DNA of 64,000 nt from Ianthella basta (lineage: Eukaryota > Porifera > Demospongiae > Verongiida > Ianthellidae). The stretch spans positions 883,201 to 947,200 of the forward strand of contig OZ025881.1 in the NCBI GenBank assembly GCA_964019415.1. Reading direction: 5' to 3'. This document shows, one piece after another, positions 46,601-60,500 of this stretch. A model generated the notes under the pieces. It was not told where the DNA came from and searched no databases. It saw nothing but the letters and a program-made list of their open reading frames with translations. The position numbers and the translations under genes were made by a program. Numbering within the stretch: position 1 is the first letter of the stretch; every line of letters begins with the position of its first letter.

Positions 46601-49110
46601 AGCAATACCATAAAGTGTCTGATCAATGTATGATTATTGAGTATGAAGAGATCAAATCAATCATTACTATATAGGGATAATGACGAATTGATTAGGAGCA
46701 AATATGTAACAAAATCAGTCAATACTGCAGGACATTATAACCTTGCATGCCTTGTGTGCTTTAGTGTATTTGGCGCGAGGAAGGGTGGCTGTTTAATATA
46801 GAGAGGTGGCTGCCTAACTCAGTGACCATCTTAGACAGGTTTCACTGTATTGTGATCCGTCTGATGATCAGCTGCTGCACAACATTAATAGGATGTGCTA
46901 ACAATACAACACATAAATTAATATGGTAGGGGTTCATTGCTGAGTAATGTGTAATGGTTCAGGAAATTGTCGAGTCACGTTCTGTTAAAATCGTAATAAC
47001 TGAAGAAGATCCACAGACTGAAATGTCCTGTCCTCTATTGAAGTGCCTGCTGAGTTTATATGCTTGACAATTTTCCCTAGCTTCCTATATCAATGAAGTG
47101 GAGTCATTGTTATTATGACGGTTTTGGGTGTGTACGCATAGTGCACTCGTTTTGCATATTGCACTAAAGAACCTGCATGCTGAGTTCACGCTTGACAATA
47201 TATCGCAATCTTGAACAGAAATGGATATTCAGAACAAGCCTGTGAACCAATTCCATGTCATCATTAGATACTCTTCCTACATATACATACATACCCACCC
47301 CTTCCCATGAAGGCATTCCCCACAGTACCATCACCAAAGCCATACAGGTGTCCGTAGCACTCCAATAAACATCAAGGGAGAGGGGATTCACCTTTCATGA
47401 TAACTCACACTTAAACTATGCACATACATGGTATACACACACACACACACACACACACATGTAGACGTGTAAGTATCTGCACAGCACACAGCTAGGAATA
47501 GTTATGAATGTAAAGTGGCTGTAAGGTATGTATTGTGCTCACATCATCAAATTGACATTATAGTCTGGAACTGTTACATGAGATCCAAGTTTGAGTGCTC
47601 GCAGGATGCCCAAGGTTCGAGGCCCTATAAGTATTGTGGTATATCCATTTGACACTAGAGAGCAATTCCTTGTGAGGATATATTTGCAATAACTGATCCC
47701 AAAGAGAAGGGGCAAGGGACAGCAATCTTCCTCTAAATCACTGACCTGTAAATGGTAACTGTGACCAGATTCTTACCAGGTGTTACTGTACACCTCCTCG
47801 ATCTTGCAACATAATATATCACATCCTGCCAAACAGGTGGAAACAAACCTGTAAAATAACTGTGTTGTGGTAACACTTCCTAAATACCTGTCACTCCCAA
47901 AGCATTCCCCACAGCTAGCATCACCAAAGCCCTACAGGTGTTCTTAGCAGCTCCATTAAACATCAAGGGAGAGGGGATTCTCCTTTCATGATGACTCACA
48001 CTTCCCACTACATACAGTTAGCAGATGTGAAGAGCTGCTGCAGCTATTGCAAGGAAAGTACTAGGTTATTGTGGTGATACAAGGAAGTAACAGAGAGTGA
48101 CATAATATTCATTTGTATTGCAATTGACAGATGGTGGTGTGCTGTGCTGTATGACATGCTGTTGCCTGAAATGGAAACGTGGTACGTATCTTCCACATTC
48201 AATATATATCCATGCAGACATCAGGTTAATTGTGGCCTGTTGACCACTGTACCTGTACATGACATTGGTTATATATGCCACCCAGCTGGTATTCCAGTTT
48301 GTCATGGATACATGTGTGTGTGGGATCCCATGTATATATAATATGTGAACGTGTATATTCGATAGAAATATGTTCTAAGAGCCAATCATGAACGTAATAC
48401 ATGGTTCACCTAATACAGTAACTTCTCCTGCATGGGGAGATGACAGGGGTAGGGTGAAGAGTTTCATTTGTGTGGTACATATATATAGCTAAGTAATACT
48501 GAAGGAAATCTTTTGGCTATAGATTTGCAAACAAGGAACTTCTATGCATACGTATAAGATGAAACATGCAAGAAGTGTATGGCTTAGCCAAATAATGGTA
48601 GCCTTGAGGAATGCCTTGGGAGTTACAAGTATATAAATTAGGATCTAAGTAAGAGGATAGATTTATGGACAGCTGGCTAGCTACAATGACATAGTTATAT
48701 GCTGCATTGTTTGCAACTTCCCAAAACCTTCTAGTTTGATATCAGGTGAAGTCTGTACTATTATGAGAACGGTTATAGCTATAAGGGTGTCACCGTGATA
48801 ATCACACCTTTACTTGTTTATAGCTAGCAGTGAGTTCCATTCCAGCATGCTAAAACGATGTCAAGAAAACCCACTTTGTAGTGGATGCAGCACTCCTGTT
48901 TTAAAACTAAATATCTATCTATCTGTCTATCTATCTGTCCGGTTATGTGTACGTACCTACTTGAGAAAATGGCGGATTTGAAGTTTTTTGGCGCATTGTA
49001 TGCGTGATAACTGGCGGTGGTCCGGGCCATGACATAGAGGGCAGTTGGTGGAGTTGTGTCATTTCGTTATTTATTAACAACCGCATCACCTTGCTTGTCT
49101 GTGGGACGGT
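46600..49110. other. intergenic DNA between the paralog cluster and the transporter
   Basis: Modular-repeat copies in inverted orientation lie at 47310-47400 and 47890-48050. A (CA)n run lies at 47439-47459, a decayed hammerhead-like motif at 47000-47023, and a short CTAT/CTGT run at 48912-48938. The last 200 bp before 49111 should hold the transporter promoter, but no TATA box is evident. Confidence 0.45.
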
Positions 49111-51433
49111 ATGAAGCTCTGGCCCTTCCCTGTCAGACGTATCTGCGGCAAGTGCTGCCACAGGCCACGAACCGCCCCGAGGGATGGGCGTAAGAAGAGC
49201 ACTCCTCTTCCATGGCCCAAGGTTAGTCCCTTGTAATGAAGTCTGTTGTACACGGATGGTACGTACCCAACAGTGAAGCATCGTAAAAGTTTCATTTGTG
49301 GCTATGTATACGCGGCTAGCTATAGCCATTAATATTGTCTGGTGACTACTAGTGTTTGTTGTCATTCAGTGGTTGTGTGTTTCTGTAGGTCATTTCAGTG
49401 GTACTTGCTTTGGCCAGTAACTCATTTGGTGAGTACATGTGATGAATTGAAGTAACTGCTTGACTTTGTTGCATATCATTCAGTTTCCTTGTAATCGAAC
49501 AATCCACTTGACTACTACTGTACATCCTCTGTTTACCCTCTCTTCCCCTCCCTCCCCTCCCCTCCCCTCCCCTCCCTCCCTTCCCCTCTCCTCCCCTTCC
49601 CTACCTTCCACTGGACCCTTGGTCGGACACAGGGTCGATGATGATATTTCCCTTCCTACCCTTTATGGTCCAAGACTTCTTCCCTGAGCTCACCCCCGAG
49701 GAGTGGGGGAGTAAAGCAGGTTTCCTTGGCTCGGCATACTTCCTGGGAAGCTTCTGTGGCAGCTTGCTGGTAAGGAATTGAGCAGGGTGCCAATTCCCAC
49801 AACACACTCTACACATGACTCTTACACCTCATGATCAGTGGTGCTATGTTGCTGATTACATAGGCTCGCAGGGTAACAGACATTGTTCTTAACCACAGCT
49901 TGTACACTGCCCACTGCTCACAGGCAGGGCAGTTTTACAGATGGGTGTCTCGTTTTCCTGTAAGCAGTTTGGTACAGGTACAGATCCTAATTGTTGACAG
50001 CTTGGCAGAGATCACTTGGGCAGGAATCTCATGCAGTGCGTGTGTGTGCAGTTACCAAACCATTTAAGGGATTGTATGTTTGATACCTAGGCAAGGTGCC
50101 TTGGATGATATACAAGTAAAGCTCCCCAGGCCTTCATTAGTCAGCAGGCATTGTGTGGTACCCACCCCACACACAGGTGGAGAGGCATTGTGCGGTACCC
50201 ACCCCACACACAGGTGGAGAGGCATTGTGTGGTACCCACCCCACACACAGGTGGAGAGGCATTGTGCGGTACCCACCCCACACACAGGTGGAGAGGCATT
50301 GTGTGGTACCCACCCCACGCACAGGAGGCATTGTGGAATTGCTTTGAGTTGAATAGGGAATAGTGTATGTATGTATATGCTAATCCTCCACCACCCAGAT
50401 TACTAATCGCTAGCCCATACATTACTAATCATCTGTGTACCTTAGCATAACCCTAACCCGCATCCTACTGTGGGGACATAGCATTGGCTTTAGCTATACG
50501 TAGGTGTAGACCTACAAACATTATTATGCTGATGTCATTCCTGGGCAGGCATCTGTAAGTTGTCAATGAATTGGAATGTCAATAGTGAAGTGAACTGGAT
50601 TCTATTTTTTGAATGTTCCCTTCAACCTTGACATTTTGTATCGGCTCGTGAACAGTGCATGGACCGGTCATTCACAGACGTACGTACCAGGTTGTAACAT
50701 GTTGACCCCAGGGGGTGAGGACTAGGAACATGGCTCTCAACCACTTGTCACATGCCCTTGGGTGACACAGTAATTTTGCGCTGAGTGTGGCCAAAGTTTA
50801 TGTAGTCCAACACTGTACAAGTGGGTGTACATGGCCATTGTGTGGTGTACATGGCAGCCTTATTTCATGCTTGGCACTTCCTGTAAGAGTACCTTATAGG
50901 AGAAGTGATAATGTTTTAGGAATCTCCTAGGTAACCTGTGAAGTGAAAGTGTCAGGAATCTCCTAGGTAACAGTGAAGTTGAAAGTGTCAGGAATCTCCT
51001 AGGTAACAGTGAAGTTGAAAGTGTTAGGAATCTCCTAGGTAACCGGTGAAATTGAAATCGGCTATTATAACATTTGTGAATACCTGCTGGTGCGCTCACC
51101 CACCTGAAGTGTGACCTAGTGCATCCAAGATATGCTTCAAAGCCAGTGTGTGTGCGTGCGTGTGTGTGCGTGCGTGCGTGTGTACGTGTGTGCGTGCATA
51201 TGTGTGTGTGTGTGTGTGTGACCTACTCTGCTCCTCTTGTCCGATGCAGTGGGGCTGGATTGCTGATGTGTGGGGCCGCCGTCCAGCCATGATTGCTGGG
51301 ATCTGTGGCACCATCTTCTCCACTCTGCTGTTTGGGACCAGTCAGACGTTTTTGTGGGCTGTGGCTGCTCGCTTTCTGTGGGGTCTACTGAATGGCAACT
51401 TGGTTGTGTGCAAGACTTACATGTCTGAGGTAT

Positions 51434-51516
<83 letters not shown>

Positions 51517-51535
51517 GTGTGAGTGTTTGTGTGTG

Positions 51536-51576
<41 letters not shown>

Positions 51577-54500
51577 CAATAAATAGGACACTTGGTAGGT
51601 GTCATGGCATGGGTACTGATGGTAATGGTACAAATTCAGGCTGCTTCTCTTAATTGACTGTTATTTGGTCTACTAGTGTGATATTACTGTTGACGTCAAG
51701 TGTCACATAGAGCAGGTTGGGTTGGGTGAGTGTATGTAGATTTTGAATAGAAAATGCTCACAAATGCAGCAACTTACATAGGTGTAGCTATTGTATGAGC
51801 CATTATAAATTTTAGTATTTCAAATTGATTCAAAGAGTTGCAATAGCTTGCCTTTTTGGTTTGTGTTTCTCACTACGCACGTACCCTATATGGTTTCTGT
51901 ATCTGGTGTCATGGGTGCTCTGATTATGTCATACTCCTGTGCACATTTCTTAGATCTGTGATGATACCAACCAAGCAAGAGGATTCGCCTTACTTTCTAC
52001 CTCTACTGCATTTTCGCGGTTAACGGTGAGTTAACACTGCTACTGGCTACTGCCATGAAATGACTGTTTTTGCCTTTCCCCAGGGCTCAGCTGTTGGTGG
52101 TTTCCTGGCCCAGCCGGCAAACAAGTACTCAGTATTTCGTGTGCACTTCTTCTGCATCTTTCCCTACCTCCTCCCATGCCTGGTCAGTATTGCACTCAGC
52201 GTCACTGCTCTTATTGCAGCCATCATCTTTGTAAAGGAGACCCACCCGAGGAAGTTGAAGAAGCAGCAGAGGAGACGGGCGAGTCAGCCTGCAAGTGGGA
52301 ATGGTGGCAGTGTACCGATGGAGGAGGCACGTCTTATCGATATGGAGGATTTTGACAGTGGTACTGAGATGGATCAGGAAACAGTTGGCTCCCTTTCTTC
52401 ATCTGGTAGCATCCAAGAAACAAGTTTCACAGAAGATGAAGATTGTGATATTGAGGTTTCACACTCCAATTCATCGTCTTCCCTAAGTGAAGGCCATTCC
52501 TTTGCTAATAATGGCAGAGTAGGAAGTGAGAATCCCAGTTACAGATTAAGAAATGGAAGTGTGGATCAGCTGCAAGAGGCCCAAGATGAAGGTGATGTGC
52601 TATTGACTGAAGAGAGCCCGAATGAAGACTCAGAGGTGGAGATGGAGCCAGTTCAGTGTGCTGAGAAGATGAAACGAAGGTTGTACCAGAAACTGCGGAA
52701 TGTAGCAAGTAAGCTATGCATATCATTCTGCATGGTTAGTATATACAGTATACTGAGTTGGAGATGGACTAGTTTGTGTAGAAAGGTGTACTACAACCCC
52801 CGAGGTCAAGATTAGCCCCATTTGGATGTTTGGCGAGCAAGCACTTTAGGTGCTGTACTTATGTGCCTTGTGTCCTTTAGTTTTGTTAGGATTTGAGCTG
52901 TTGTTCAATGTACTGAAGAAGCTAGTAGCCCAGCAGTACCAGCAGCGATCATGTGTTGGTGTGATGTCTGTTATGCAGAGAGTGGTCTGTCCAGATTGAA
53001 GATGGTTGCTCGGTTGTTGGTTGACAGGAGAGTGATCCTCACAACCTCTCTCTATGGACTGATAGGTCTCCTCCAAGTGATGATGAATGAGGTACATTTG
53101 CGTGTGCACACAGTCATGTATATGCCTTGTGTTGTATTCAGTACAGTAGGAGTGACTTGACATTTGATGCATGAACTGTGTGTGTATATGAAGTACATGT
53201 GGTGGGGGGGGAGGGGTACATGAATAGCCATAGTTGTGCAAGTGAAGAATGTCACCATTGTAGCAAGGGCTTTGCTGGTGATTTGGTCCAATACAACTGC
53301 TCAAAGGCAATTCATGGATCCTTACACCAGAATGTCACCTTACGTGCTTCAAGAGTTTTTAGGAGATATACTGTAGCACCAGCGTATTCTTGTGGTTGAA
53401 GCTGTTGTTAGGAAGAGCGAATGTGATGTACTGTACAGTATATGCTAAGTCCTGCCTGGAGATGAAACCACCCGTCAGCATCCTCAGAGCTGTTCTCCTT
53501 GACAGCTGCCTTTGGTGATGCAGCGAGCTCTCTTGTTTTGGGTAAGGCACAACACACACACTACCACCGAAAGGAAAACAATGGCTCATGTGCCATCTTG
53601 AAATCCAGACTTTCACATGAGAAAAATGGTATACAAAAATTTACTCCCGTGATTGTGTAATGTCAGATCGCAAGTAGACAATCATGTGAACAGAAATTGT
53701 GTTGAATCAGCGTAAAACGGATGCTACAGGTTGTACATGCTAGAATGCCTAGAAGTATATGTAGAAGTTAATGATGACATGTACACCACTCTCCTACCTC
53801 ACTGCATCCTTCTCTGTCTTGTCCATCAGCTGTTTCCACTTTTGATTGTCACTGACCAGGCACATGGGGGATACAAGTTGGATGAAAATGAGATTGCTGT
53901 ATTGATCTCCTTGGCTGCCGGCGTCCAGATGTTGTTTCAAGTTAGTCGTTATTCACAAGTGCCACGCCTTTGCTTCCATTTCTCACACCTTCACCCCACT
54001 CCCCTCACATTTTTCCTCTCTTCTGTCCCCCTCCCTCCCCCTCCTCATATAGGTCATTGTGTTCCCAATCATTCCAAAGTACATTGGATTCAGGAAGACT
54101 TTCATTTGCACTGTTCTCATCTTTGGGGCCACTAGCGCCCTCCACCCGGTAGCCAACCTCATCACAGGGCCAATAGAGCCAGCCACCACTAACTGTACCA
54201 CTAACAACACAGACGCGTCATGTATGAAAAATTCAACAATTTCCATCACTAACTTTATGCATAATATGAGTGGAAATTTAACTGAATTTGGAGGACATTC
54301 TGCTAATTTAAGTGGGAATTTAACTGATTTCGAAGGAAATTCTACTAATTTGAGTGGAAATTCTACAGAGAACATCACAGTTCCCTTCTGCGGCCAGGTG
54401 TACCAGCGTGCCAACACCCACGAGAATTCAATTGGAAGAATCACACCCACAGTGTGGCTTGTTCTTGGGCTCATCTTGATTGGGAATATTGTCTCCAGGT

Positions 54501-57500
54501 ATGTACGTATGTATGCATGGAGTGTTTGGGTAGGGGCATCGCCGCATGAGGTGGTAACGCATTGCCATCCTGTCTTGTCTGGTGCTACGAACGGTTCTTT
54601 CTCTGTGAGTGTGGAAACACATGAGCAGTTGTTGTCCTCATCATGTGCTGTACGAATCTCTGATTGCACAGTACATGAAACACAGTCCAGCACCCTACAC
54701 ACATGTCCCCCCCCACCTATCCCCTCACCTGTCCCCACACCTGTCTGACCTGAGTCCCCCTGTCTCCCGTCCCACCTCTCCCACTCACCTGTCCACCCAC
54801 ACGCCTGACCCCCTAATTGCACCCCTGCCACCTGTCCTGCCCCCCCGTCCCCTCACCTGTCCTGTCCCTCTCACTTGTGGTGCCCCCCCCCTGTTCCCCT
54901 CACCTGTCCTGTCCCCCTGTCCCCCTCACCTGTTGTGCCCCCCCCCCCCCCCTGTTCCCCTCACCTGTCCTGCCCCCCTGTCACCCCCACCTGTCCTGTC
55001 CCCTGTCCCTCTCACCTTTTCTGCCCCTCCTTTCCCCTCTGTCCCCCTCACCTTTCCTGCCCCTCCTGTCCCCCTGTCCCCCTCACCTTTCCTGCCCATC
55101 CCGTCCCCCCTGTTCCCCTCACATGTCCGTCCCAACCTCGTCACCCCTGTCCCCCCTGTCTCTAACCCATCCCCCTGTCCTTATTCCGTCCCCCTTGTCC
55201 CCATTGTCTCTACCCCTTTCCTTCTGTCCCCCCCCATCTCTACTCCGTCCCCCCTGTCCCCCCTGTCCCTACCTCGTTCCCACTGTCCCCGGTACCCTAC
55301 CCATTTAATACATAGTGTCCCCCTAGTACACTACCCATTTAATTCACGGTGTCCCCCTAGTACACTACCCATTTAATACGCAGTGTCCCCCTAGGACACT
55401 ACCCATTTAATACGTGGTGTCCCCCTAGTACACTACCCATTTAATACACGATTTCCCCCAAGGACACTACCTATTTAATACGCAGTGACCCCCTAGTACA
55501 CTACCCATTTAAAGGTCCACTGTCACGGTTATACAAGTTGCTCTTATATGATAGATTATCGTCTAAAACCACCGAAAATCGCTGTTAGAGCGCTTCGAAA
55601 TTCCCTGGTAGAGGGATAATGGCTCACTTCCGGAAAATCGGCCGAAGAAATCCGCCATTTTGCTGTGACGTCACAGTAGGCTTGCCGTACACTTGTGTCT
55701 ATGCTTGAACGTGTCACACGCCGTGTGGGAAGACAATCGCCGACTGACTATTCATGTCCCTCTTGCTGATGAACTCGCCCCGATGCATCACAAATGCGTT
55801 GCTGGAGGATGTAGTAGGGCCAGTGGAGGCATAGATCTACGGTGGAGGCAACGGTCGCTGCTTCATTTCACGAAGAGCGATAGTCTGAAGAAGCGGTGGC
55901 CAGTAGCTGTTGGCAGGGTCTTTCTGTGCTTGGTAAGACTCTCCCGTAAGTTAGAGCGCCTTTCGGATTGCGACTGATGCCCTACCTGCCATTTCGCTGT
56001 TTCTTGGTGTAAATATTCTAGCAACAACCACTTTGTTCACTCTAGTACATCCGTCAGAATCCGAATGGCGCTTTAACTTACAGGAGAGTCTTTCCCAGCA
56101 CAGAGAAATCCAATCGAGAAGACGACAAATCGCTACAAAGGACGAAAGGGTGATTAGTAGCTTTAGGATGACGAAAAAGGCGTCCCAGCCATTTCGATGC
56201 CCCCACGGGCACCTCCTGGTGTTCTGCGCAGCCGTTCTCAGTAGAGAGCAGGGACGGTTTTTCCTCTGAAGTCAGAACCTTTTGCTGTGACCAGAGCTTG
56301 TGTGTGCCCTACTACCTAGCAAGTAGGAGTGGAGAGATGCTTACGTCTCGCGATGTGCGAGCCAGTGACCTGAAATACGTGCCGAGTGCTCCGAAATATG
56401 TCTTCGGCACACTTCGTATTTCAGCTGTTACGCCTTGTAGGAGGTGACAAATCATCTCTAGACTAGTGTACCATCTCTGTTTCGTATGCTCTTGTAACAG
56501 TCCAAGAATGGTGCGAATCGGCGTTTGTAGGGCTGAGAACGGGCGTCACCCTATTATTGGTCGGTTTGGTCGTGTCGCAAAATTGATGTCGTGCCGTACG
56601 GCTGCGCAACCCGCATGCCCAGCTCTACTTCAGAAGCAGCAGGGGTATCTCCTTCATTGTCTCAAGAAGTTTCGCCTTCATTGTAAGATAAAGACTCGCA
56701 GGAGATAACGATTTCTTGTTCAGTCCGTTGACTGGCCTATTCTCCTCCATACTTGCGCAAACATTCCGGAGCCTACTGTGACGTCACGACGTTTTAGCAT
56801 TGTTAGGACCGGAACACCGGAAACGCCCACGCATAATTGGTCTTTTTTGCGACTTTGCGCCCTCGTAACTCCCCCATCGTGAGGCAGAGCACACTGAAAT
56901 GGGTATCATTGAAGATGTTTCACATAGCACTATCAATACGAAAATTTAAAAAAAATGCGACAGTGGACCTTTAATACGTGGTGTCCCCCTAGTACACTAC
57001 CCATTTAATACACAATTTCCCCCAAGGACACTACCCATTTAATATCCCCCTAGGACACTACCCATTTAATACGTGGTGTCCCCCTAGTACACTACCCATT
57101 TAATACGCGGTGTCCCCCTAGTACACTACCCATTTAATACACAATTTCCCCCAAGGACACTACCCATTTAATATCCCCCTAGGACACTACCCATTTAATA
57201 CGTGGTGTCCCCCTAGTACACTACCCATTTAATACGCGGTGTCCCCCTAGTACACTACCCATTTAATACGCGGTGTCCCCCTAGTACACTACCCATTTAA
57301 TACGCGGTGTCCCCCTAGTACACTACCCATTTAATACGCGGTGTCCCCCTAGTACACTACCCATTTAATACGCGGTGTCCCCCTAGTACACTACCCATTT
57401 AATACACGATTTCCCTCAAGGACACTACCCATTTAATACACAGTGACCCCCTAGGACACTACCCATTTAATACGTGGTGTCCCCCTAGTACACTACCCAT

Positions 57501-60500
57501 TTAATGCGTAGTGTCCCCCTAGTACACTACCCATTTAATACACGGTGTCCCCCTAGTACACTACCCATTTAATACGTGGTGTCCCCCTAGTACACTACCC
57601 ATTTAATACGTAGTGTCCCCCTAGTACACTGCCCATTTAATGCGTAGTGTCCCCCTAGTAGACTACCCATTTAATATGTGGTGTCCCCCTAGTACACTAC
57701 CCATTTAATTCGTAATGTCCCCCTAGTACACTACCCATTTAATACGCGGTGTCCCCCTAGTACTCTACCCATTTAATACACGGTGTCCCCCTAGTACACT
57801 ACCCATTTAATACGCAGTGTCCCCCTAGGACACTACCCATTTAATACGCAGTGTCCCCCTAAGACACTACCCATTTAATACGCAGTGTCCCCCTAGTACA
57901 CTACCCATTTAATACGCAGTGACCCCCTAGTACACTACCCATTTAATACGTGGTGTCCCCCTAGTACACTACCCATTTAATACGCGGTGTCCCCCTAGTA
58001 CACTACCCATTTAATACGCGGTGTCCCCCTAGTACACTACCCATTTAATACGTGGTGTCCCCCTAGTACACTACCCATTTAATACACGATTTCCCCCAAG
58101 GACACTACCCATTTAATTCGTAATGTCCCCCTAGGACACTACCCATTTAATACGCGGTGTCCCCCTAGTACACTACCCATTTAATACACGGTGTCCCCCT
58201 AGTACACTACCCATTTAATACACGATTTCCCCCAAGGACACTACCCATTTAATACGCAGTGACCCCCTAGTACACTACCCATTTAATACGTGGTGTCCCC
58301 CTAGTACACTACTCATTTAATACGTAGTTTCCTCCTAGTACACTACCCTTTCCCTACCTCGTCCACCCTGTCCCCCCTGTCCCTACCCCGTCCCCCTTGT
58401 TTCCCCTGTCCCTACCCCGTCCTCCCCTGTCCCCCCTGTCCCTACCTCGTCCCCTCTATCCCCCCTGTCCCTACCTCGTCCCCCCCGTCCCCCCTGTCCC
58501 CCTGTCCCTACCTCGTCCCCCCTGTCCCCCCTGTCCCTACCTCGTCCCACCTGTCCCCCTGTCCCCCTGTCCCTACCTCGTCCCCCCTGTCCCTACCTCA
58601 TCCCCCCCGTCCACCCTGTCCCCCTGTCCCCCTGTCCCTACCTTGTCCCCCCTGTACCCCCTGTCCCTACCCTGTCCCCCTGTCCCTACCCTGTCCCCCC
58701 TGACCCTACCTCGTCCCCCTTGTCCCCCCTGTCCATACCTCGTCCCCCCTGTCCCCCTGTCCCTACCTCATCCCCCCTGTCCCCCTGTACCCCCTGTCCC
58801 TACCCTGTTCCCTCTGTCCCCCTGTTCCTACCCTGTCCCCCCTGACCCTACCTCGTCCCCCTCGTCCCCCCTGTCCCCCCTGTCTCTACCATGTCCCCCT
58901 GTCCCTACCTTGTCCCCCTCTCCCTATCTCGTCCCCCCTGTCTTCCCTGTTCCCCTCACCTGTCCTGTCCACCCTGTCCCCCTCACCTGTCCTGTCCCCC
59001 TGTCTCTCTCACCTGTCCTGTCCTCCCTGTCCCACTCATCTGCCCCCCTGTCCCCCCTGTCCCCCTCACCTGTCCCGTCCCCCTGTCCCCCCTGTCCCCA
59101 TCACCTGTCCTGTTCCCCCTCTCCCTTTCACCTGTCCTGTCTCCCCCGTCCTCCTCACCTGTCTGGTCCCCCCTGTCCCCCTCACCTGTCCGGTCCCCCT
59201 GTCCCCCCCAACTTTCCCCCATCTGCCCCCGCACTAGTCATGTGGCATAGGCTTGCATGCATTACATTCTGTGTCACAAGGTTCTCCATGCATCCTCCCT
59301 ACTGTGCTGTGCAAAGGAAGCTGACACCCTCTCCCACACTCCACCATCCACTAGCCATTCCCCATATGGCTAGCGATCCAGTGCACTCTACTTAAACTAA
59401 CATCTGGGATGAGCACCGAGATGTGGAGTCATTGTGGACTACAATAGTACTTGTGCCAGTGTCTCCCGTCATTGCTTGCTACCTTCTCACAACCTCTTTG
59501 AAGCTCATAAGTAGGTGTCAAGGTTCATTTTGGGTTCCCATTTAGATTTCTGTTCCATATCTTCTTCATATCCTCAATCCTAACACTAAGCATGCTCTGT
59601 AAGCCGCTCACTCAATGATGCCATCCTGTACAATGTTTCTGTCTGTGGTTGTGACTTAGTCTCTGTACGTATGTGATACATACTATGTGTGTGCTTTGTT
59701 CTCTCCTTGTGGCATCCACACAGATCTGCCCTTTTCACCTGTGTCAATGTGATGATAGGGAATGCAACTCTGGTGAGCACTCTTTAGCTGATAGCGATAA
59801 ACCACGGGGCAGGTGCTCTGTTGTACGCAGCAGCTGAGAGGTTGTGGGAACTCCGTTAGAGGGCAACATGGCACTGAATGGTAGCACCTTAGTCTATAGG
59901 GAAGTGTGGAACATGATACCATGCTGTGGGCACATCTGATCGGGCGAGAGATGTCATATTGTATAGCTCGTTTATTGTGCATTTGTGTGTGACTCACTAA
60001 GTTATTTTGTAATGGTCCATTTACATTTTATTTTCATTCTGAAAAGCTTCTATATCATTCACGCCTTCACTCAGTCTTGTAAACTGCGAATTCAGTAACA
60101 ACGCGCGCACATACACACACGCACACACACACACCACGCGCGCGCGCACAGACACACAACACACACGCGCACACACACACACAACACACATGCGTGCGCG
60201 CACACACACACACGTGCACACTTATCACCCAGTCATTCTAAGACGATGCAGGGTACTAGCACCTGTCTGAGTCCTTTGCTGTCACAGATGAGGCTCAATG
60301 GGTGTTTAGGTGGACAGGCTGCAGGCCACAGCATGTTCGGCTGTAGGATAGTCTGCCATTAGTACCTCAGAATGACAAATGCAGCTGCTGTTCATGACAC
60401 ATGATCCTCTCACTACATGATGCTTTAGTGCTATCCAGCAACAAAACTCACACAGGCTTGGTGTGTGACATTTTCTTTGTTTATGATGATGTCACACACA

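Noticed and set aside
50080-50422. Overlapping frames with repeated GGYHTMPLHLCVGWVP-type units
   Set aside because: They come from the 37-bp minisatellite; the period is not a multiple of three and both strands are open.
51385-51633. Histidine/threonine and cysteine/valine repeat frames
   Set aside because: They are translations of (TG)n/(CA)n microsatellites.
53983-54831. 282-codon minus-strand frame
   Set aside because: It is the shadow of transporter exon 9 and adjacent intron; the plus-strand exon has phased splice sites and membrane segments.
54609-55376. Long proline/serine/leucine-rich frames
   Set aside because: They follow a C-rich tandem repeat inside a transporter intron and are open in several frames at once.
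56466-56708. 80-codon frame inside the Kolobok-like element
   Set aside because: It does not continue the THAP-like frame, shows no transposase motif, and is too short to call.
57000-58340. CRISPR-like array of regularly spaced repeats
   Set aside because: Units are contiguous with no unique spacers; this is a eukaryotic satellite in an intron.
58397-59395. 332-codon proline-rich frame
   Set aside because: Same cause: translation of the CCCCCTGTCCCTACC array.
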